The notes under the pieces: model-generated
Told to the model about the DNA's origin: nothing
Seen by the model: the letters and a program-made list of their open reading frames with translations, nothing else
The model's database searches: none
Made by a program: the position numbers and the translations under genes
Source of the DNA: Candidatus Cloacimonadota bacterium
Lineage (GTDB): Bacteria; Cloacimonadota; Cloacimonadia; Cloacimonadales; TCS61
Length of the DNA: 6,739 nucleotides
Assembly (NCBI GenBank): GCA_030626645.1
Contig: DAOUTP010000097.1
Location: 1-6,739, forward strand
Reading direction: 5' to 3'
Shown here: in pieces, positions 5,084 through 6,739 of the stretch
Layout: every line of letters starts with the position of its first letter
Position numbering within the stretch: position 1 is the stretch's first letter

Positions 5084-6739
5084 TTATCTTCTTGAAAACT
5101 CGAATGGATCGAAATTATAGCCAAAGGAGAAATAGAAGTGATTTTCTTTATCCTCATCTAGAGCAGCACCAATTCTTAATGATCCTAAAAAAGTTTTATA
5201 TCCCAGTTTTATTCCAGCTGCTTTAAAAAAGTCATCTTCAGGAGTCCAGTAATCTATATCTCCCAGCTGTAAAACATTAAATTGAATATCACAAAAAAGA
5301 TTTTTTATCGGATTAAATCTCATTGCTATTGTGTTGATCTTATAAATTGCTGCACTTTTTTCTGCCGGATAAAGTCCCATAAAGCTATCAATTCCACCGA
5401 TATAAAACGGATCGAATTCCTCTTCTTTACTATCAAAATGGGAACCATATTCAAATTGATATTTTACAGAGAAATTATTACCAAATGGTAACAACATTCT
5501 TAATTTAGAATAAAATTTCTTATTCCCTATTTCACTGTAGATTCCCTCTCTTGCAGTTGAAAGTTTTGCCAAAAATTGTACTCCGTGCATTGGGAAAATA
5601 TAATCATTCAAACTTTCATGATAAAGTTTAATGCCTAATCCGGAAGAATAAAACTCACTATTCTCAAATTCACCAATATGCTTATATAACCTGGATCTAT
5701 AGGTGTATCCATAAAGCTCAGCAGCAATAGAGTTCCTTGCGTAAAACCCGACACCTGAAGTTGCACCATATTCCACAGAATAAACACTGTTCGTTTTTGT
5801 GTGATCTTCTCCATAAGAATAAAGATTCTGCTCCTTAACGTATGGGAAAGTTCTAAAATAAATTCCCCAGTGTTTACCAAAATTCTTAACGTAATCTACA
5901 TTCAGTTCGTTTTTATCACCAACTTGTGCATTTACCAGCAGTTTTGAATTATGCTGGACAAGATTATTTAATTCAAGTGTTAATCCAACTACTACTTCTT
6001 GATCCGTATTAGATGATAAAGCAAAACCAAGCCGGGTTCTGTTCTTCTCTTTAACCTTCAAAGTTAATTCGTATTCTTCATTTACATGTTCAATTACAGG
6101 ATAGATATATTTAAATAATTGGGAATTATATGCACCTTCAATTGCTTGAAGAATTTCTTCTTTGGAATATTGGATACCATTTTTCAAACCAATATATTCC
6201 TTGATCTTTGCATTACTTAAATGTTCATTACCGTTAACCAAAATTTTTCCGAAGCTAATTTTAAATGGTGTAGCATCTATAAATTTTTTCTCTTTCCATT
6301 TGGGAAGTTTTTCAAGTTCTTCAATATGCTCCCGTGCAGCAATTTCTCCCAGATCAATAATTTTCTTTTTACTGTTAAAATCATAATTTGAAAGAGTAAG
6401 AAGATCCGGTTTGATCAAAATATCACAGAGGTCTATAGATCGTTTTACATTATCTGTCATACTGAAATTAATTGTCTGATCTAATACTTTGATAAGATTA
6501 TCTAAATTCTCTATAGCTCTTAATTCAGAACTCAACTGCAAACCGATAATTGTATCAGCACCCATTTCTTTCACAATGTTGGAAGGCAAGTTAGCTCTAA
6601 TTCCACCATCAATATAAAGTTCATCTCCCAGTTTCATGGGTTCTAATATAGATGGTGCAGACATCGAAGCACGCATTGCTTCATGGAGATTACCTTTATC
6701 AAAAACTTTCATCTCTCCCGTGATAATATTCGTTGCCAC
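5084..6739 (-). CDS. Patatin-like phospholipase fused to POTRA and Omp85-type beta-barrel (type Vd-like), N-terminus cut off
   Basis: The frame is open from the right edge to a TAA at 5084, giving 551 codons. The first visible codon is GTG inside a conserved patatin strand (ATNIITGE), so it is not the start. The signal peptide, oxyanion-hole glycines and catalytic Ser (GxSxG) must lie outside the window. Visible residues 1 to about 145 are the C-terminal part of a patatin domain: AMRASMSAPSILEP, then YIDGGIRANLPSNIV with the catalytic Asp at visible residue 44 in DGG, then MGADTIIGLQ. Residues about 158-231 look like one POTRA domain (FKISFGKILVNGNEHLSNAK through LTLKVKEK). Residues about 235-551 alternate polar and aromatic/hydrophobic stretches typical of a surface-antigen (BamA/FhaC-like) barrel. 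FYFSFGYNF near the end resembles the final barrel strand, followed by a short tail, DPFEFSRR. This order matches PlpD of Pseudomonas and FplA of Fusobacterium, in which the barrel anchors or exports a lipase. Lipid hydrolysis at the cell surface is therefore inferred. Confidence 0.92.
   Translation of the reverse strand: MATNIITGEMKVFDKGNLHEAMRASMSAPSILEPMKLGDELYIDGGIRANLPSNIVKEMGADTIIGLQLSSELRAIENLDNLIKVLDQTINFSMTDNVKRSIDLCDILIKPDLLTLSNYDFNSKKKIIDLGEIAAREHIEELEKLPKWKEKKFIDATPFKISFGKILVNGNEHLSNAKIKEYIGLKNGIQYSKEEILQAIEGAYNSQLFKYIYPVIEHVNEEYELTLKVKEKNRTRLGFALSSNTDQEVVVGLTLELNNLVQHNSKLLVNAQVGDKNELNVDYVKNFGKHWGIYFRTFPYVKEQNLYSYGEDHTKTNSVYSVEYGATSGVGFYARNSIAAELYGYTYRSRLYKHIGEFENSEFYSSGLGIKLYHESLNDYIFPMHGVQFLAKLSTAREGIYSEIGNKKFYSKLRMLLPFGNNFSVKYQFEYGSHFDSKEEEFDPFYIGGIDSFMGLYPAEKSAAIYKINTIAMRFNPIKNLFCDIQFNVLQLGDIDYWTPEDDFFKAAGIKLGYKTFLGSLRIGAALDEDKENHFYFSFGYNFDPFEFSRR

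Noticed and set aside
6737..6739. GTG at the right edge as the start codon of the patatin–barrel protein
   Set aside because: It falls inside a conserved patatin strand; the signal peptide and the nucleophile Ser region must precede it, so the gene is truncated by the window.

Overview
The window is AT-rich and reads as one leftward (minus-strand) block of six coding regions. The order of transcription, from high to low coordinates, is: a partial patatin–POTRA–beta-barrel outer-membrane protein; LonA protease; a small conserved protein resembling DUF4911; a 31-residue ORF overlapping its end; a class I histone-deacetylase/AcuC-type amidohydrolase; and the N-terminal 325 codons of an ADP-forming acyl-CoA synthetase-like protein. 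No rRNA, tRNA, CRISPR array, transposase or phage gene is visible.

The Omp85-type barrel points to a diderm bacterium. Low GC, an NDP-forming acyl-CoA synthetase, a patatin/Omp85 fusion and hairpin-rich spacers would suit an anaerobic FCB-type lineage such as Cloacimonadota. That placement is a guess and is not shown by any marker in the window.

Layout: positions 1-975 hold the acyl-CoA synthetase (cut by the left edge). It lies 26 bp after the deacetylase (1002-1964), which lies 17 bp after the 31-codon ORF (1982-2077). That ORF overlaps the DUF4911-like gene (2064-2309) by 14 bp. This spacing suggests one operon. A 176-bp spacer (2310-2485) with two related hairpin elements in opposite orientation separates it from lon (2486-4834). 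A 249-bp spacer (4835-5083) with a run of inverted repeats separates lon from the outer-membrane protein (5084-6739, cut by the right edge).

Functionally, the deacetylase would release acetate from an acetylated substrate. The synthetase could convert acetate to acetyl-CoA or the reverse, or, if its missing C-terminus carries a GNAT domain, act as a Pat-type lysine acetyltransferase. Lon and the patatin–barrel protein look like independent protein-quality-control and cell-surface functions. The least explained content is in the spacers: the paired hairpin family between lon and the DUF4911-like gene, the hairpin cluster upstream of lon, and the small overlapping ORF.
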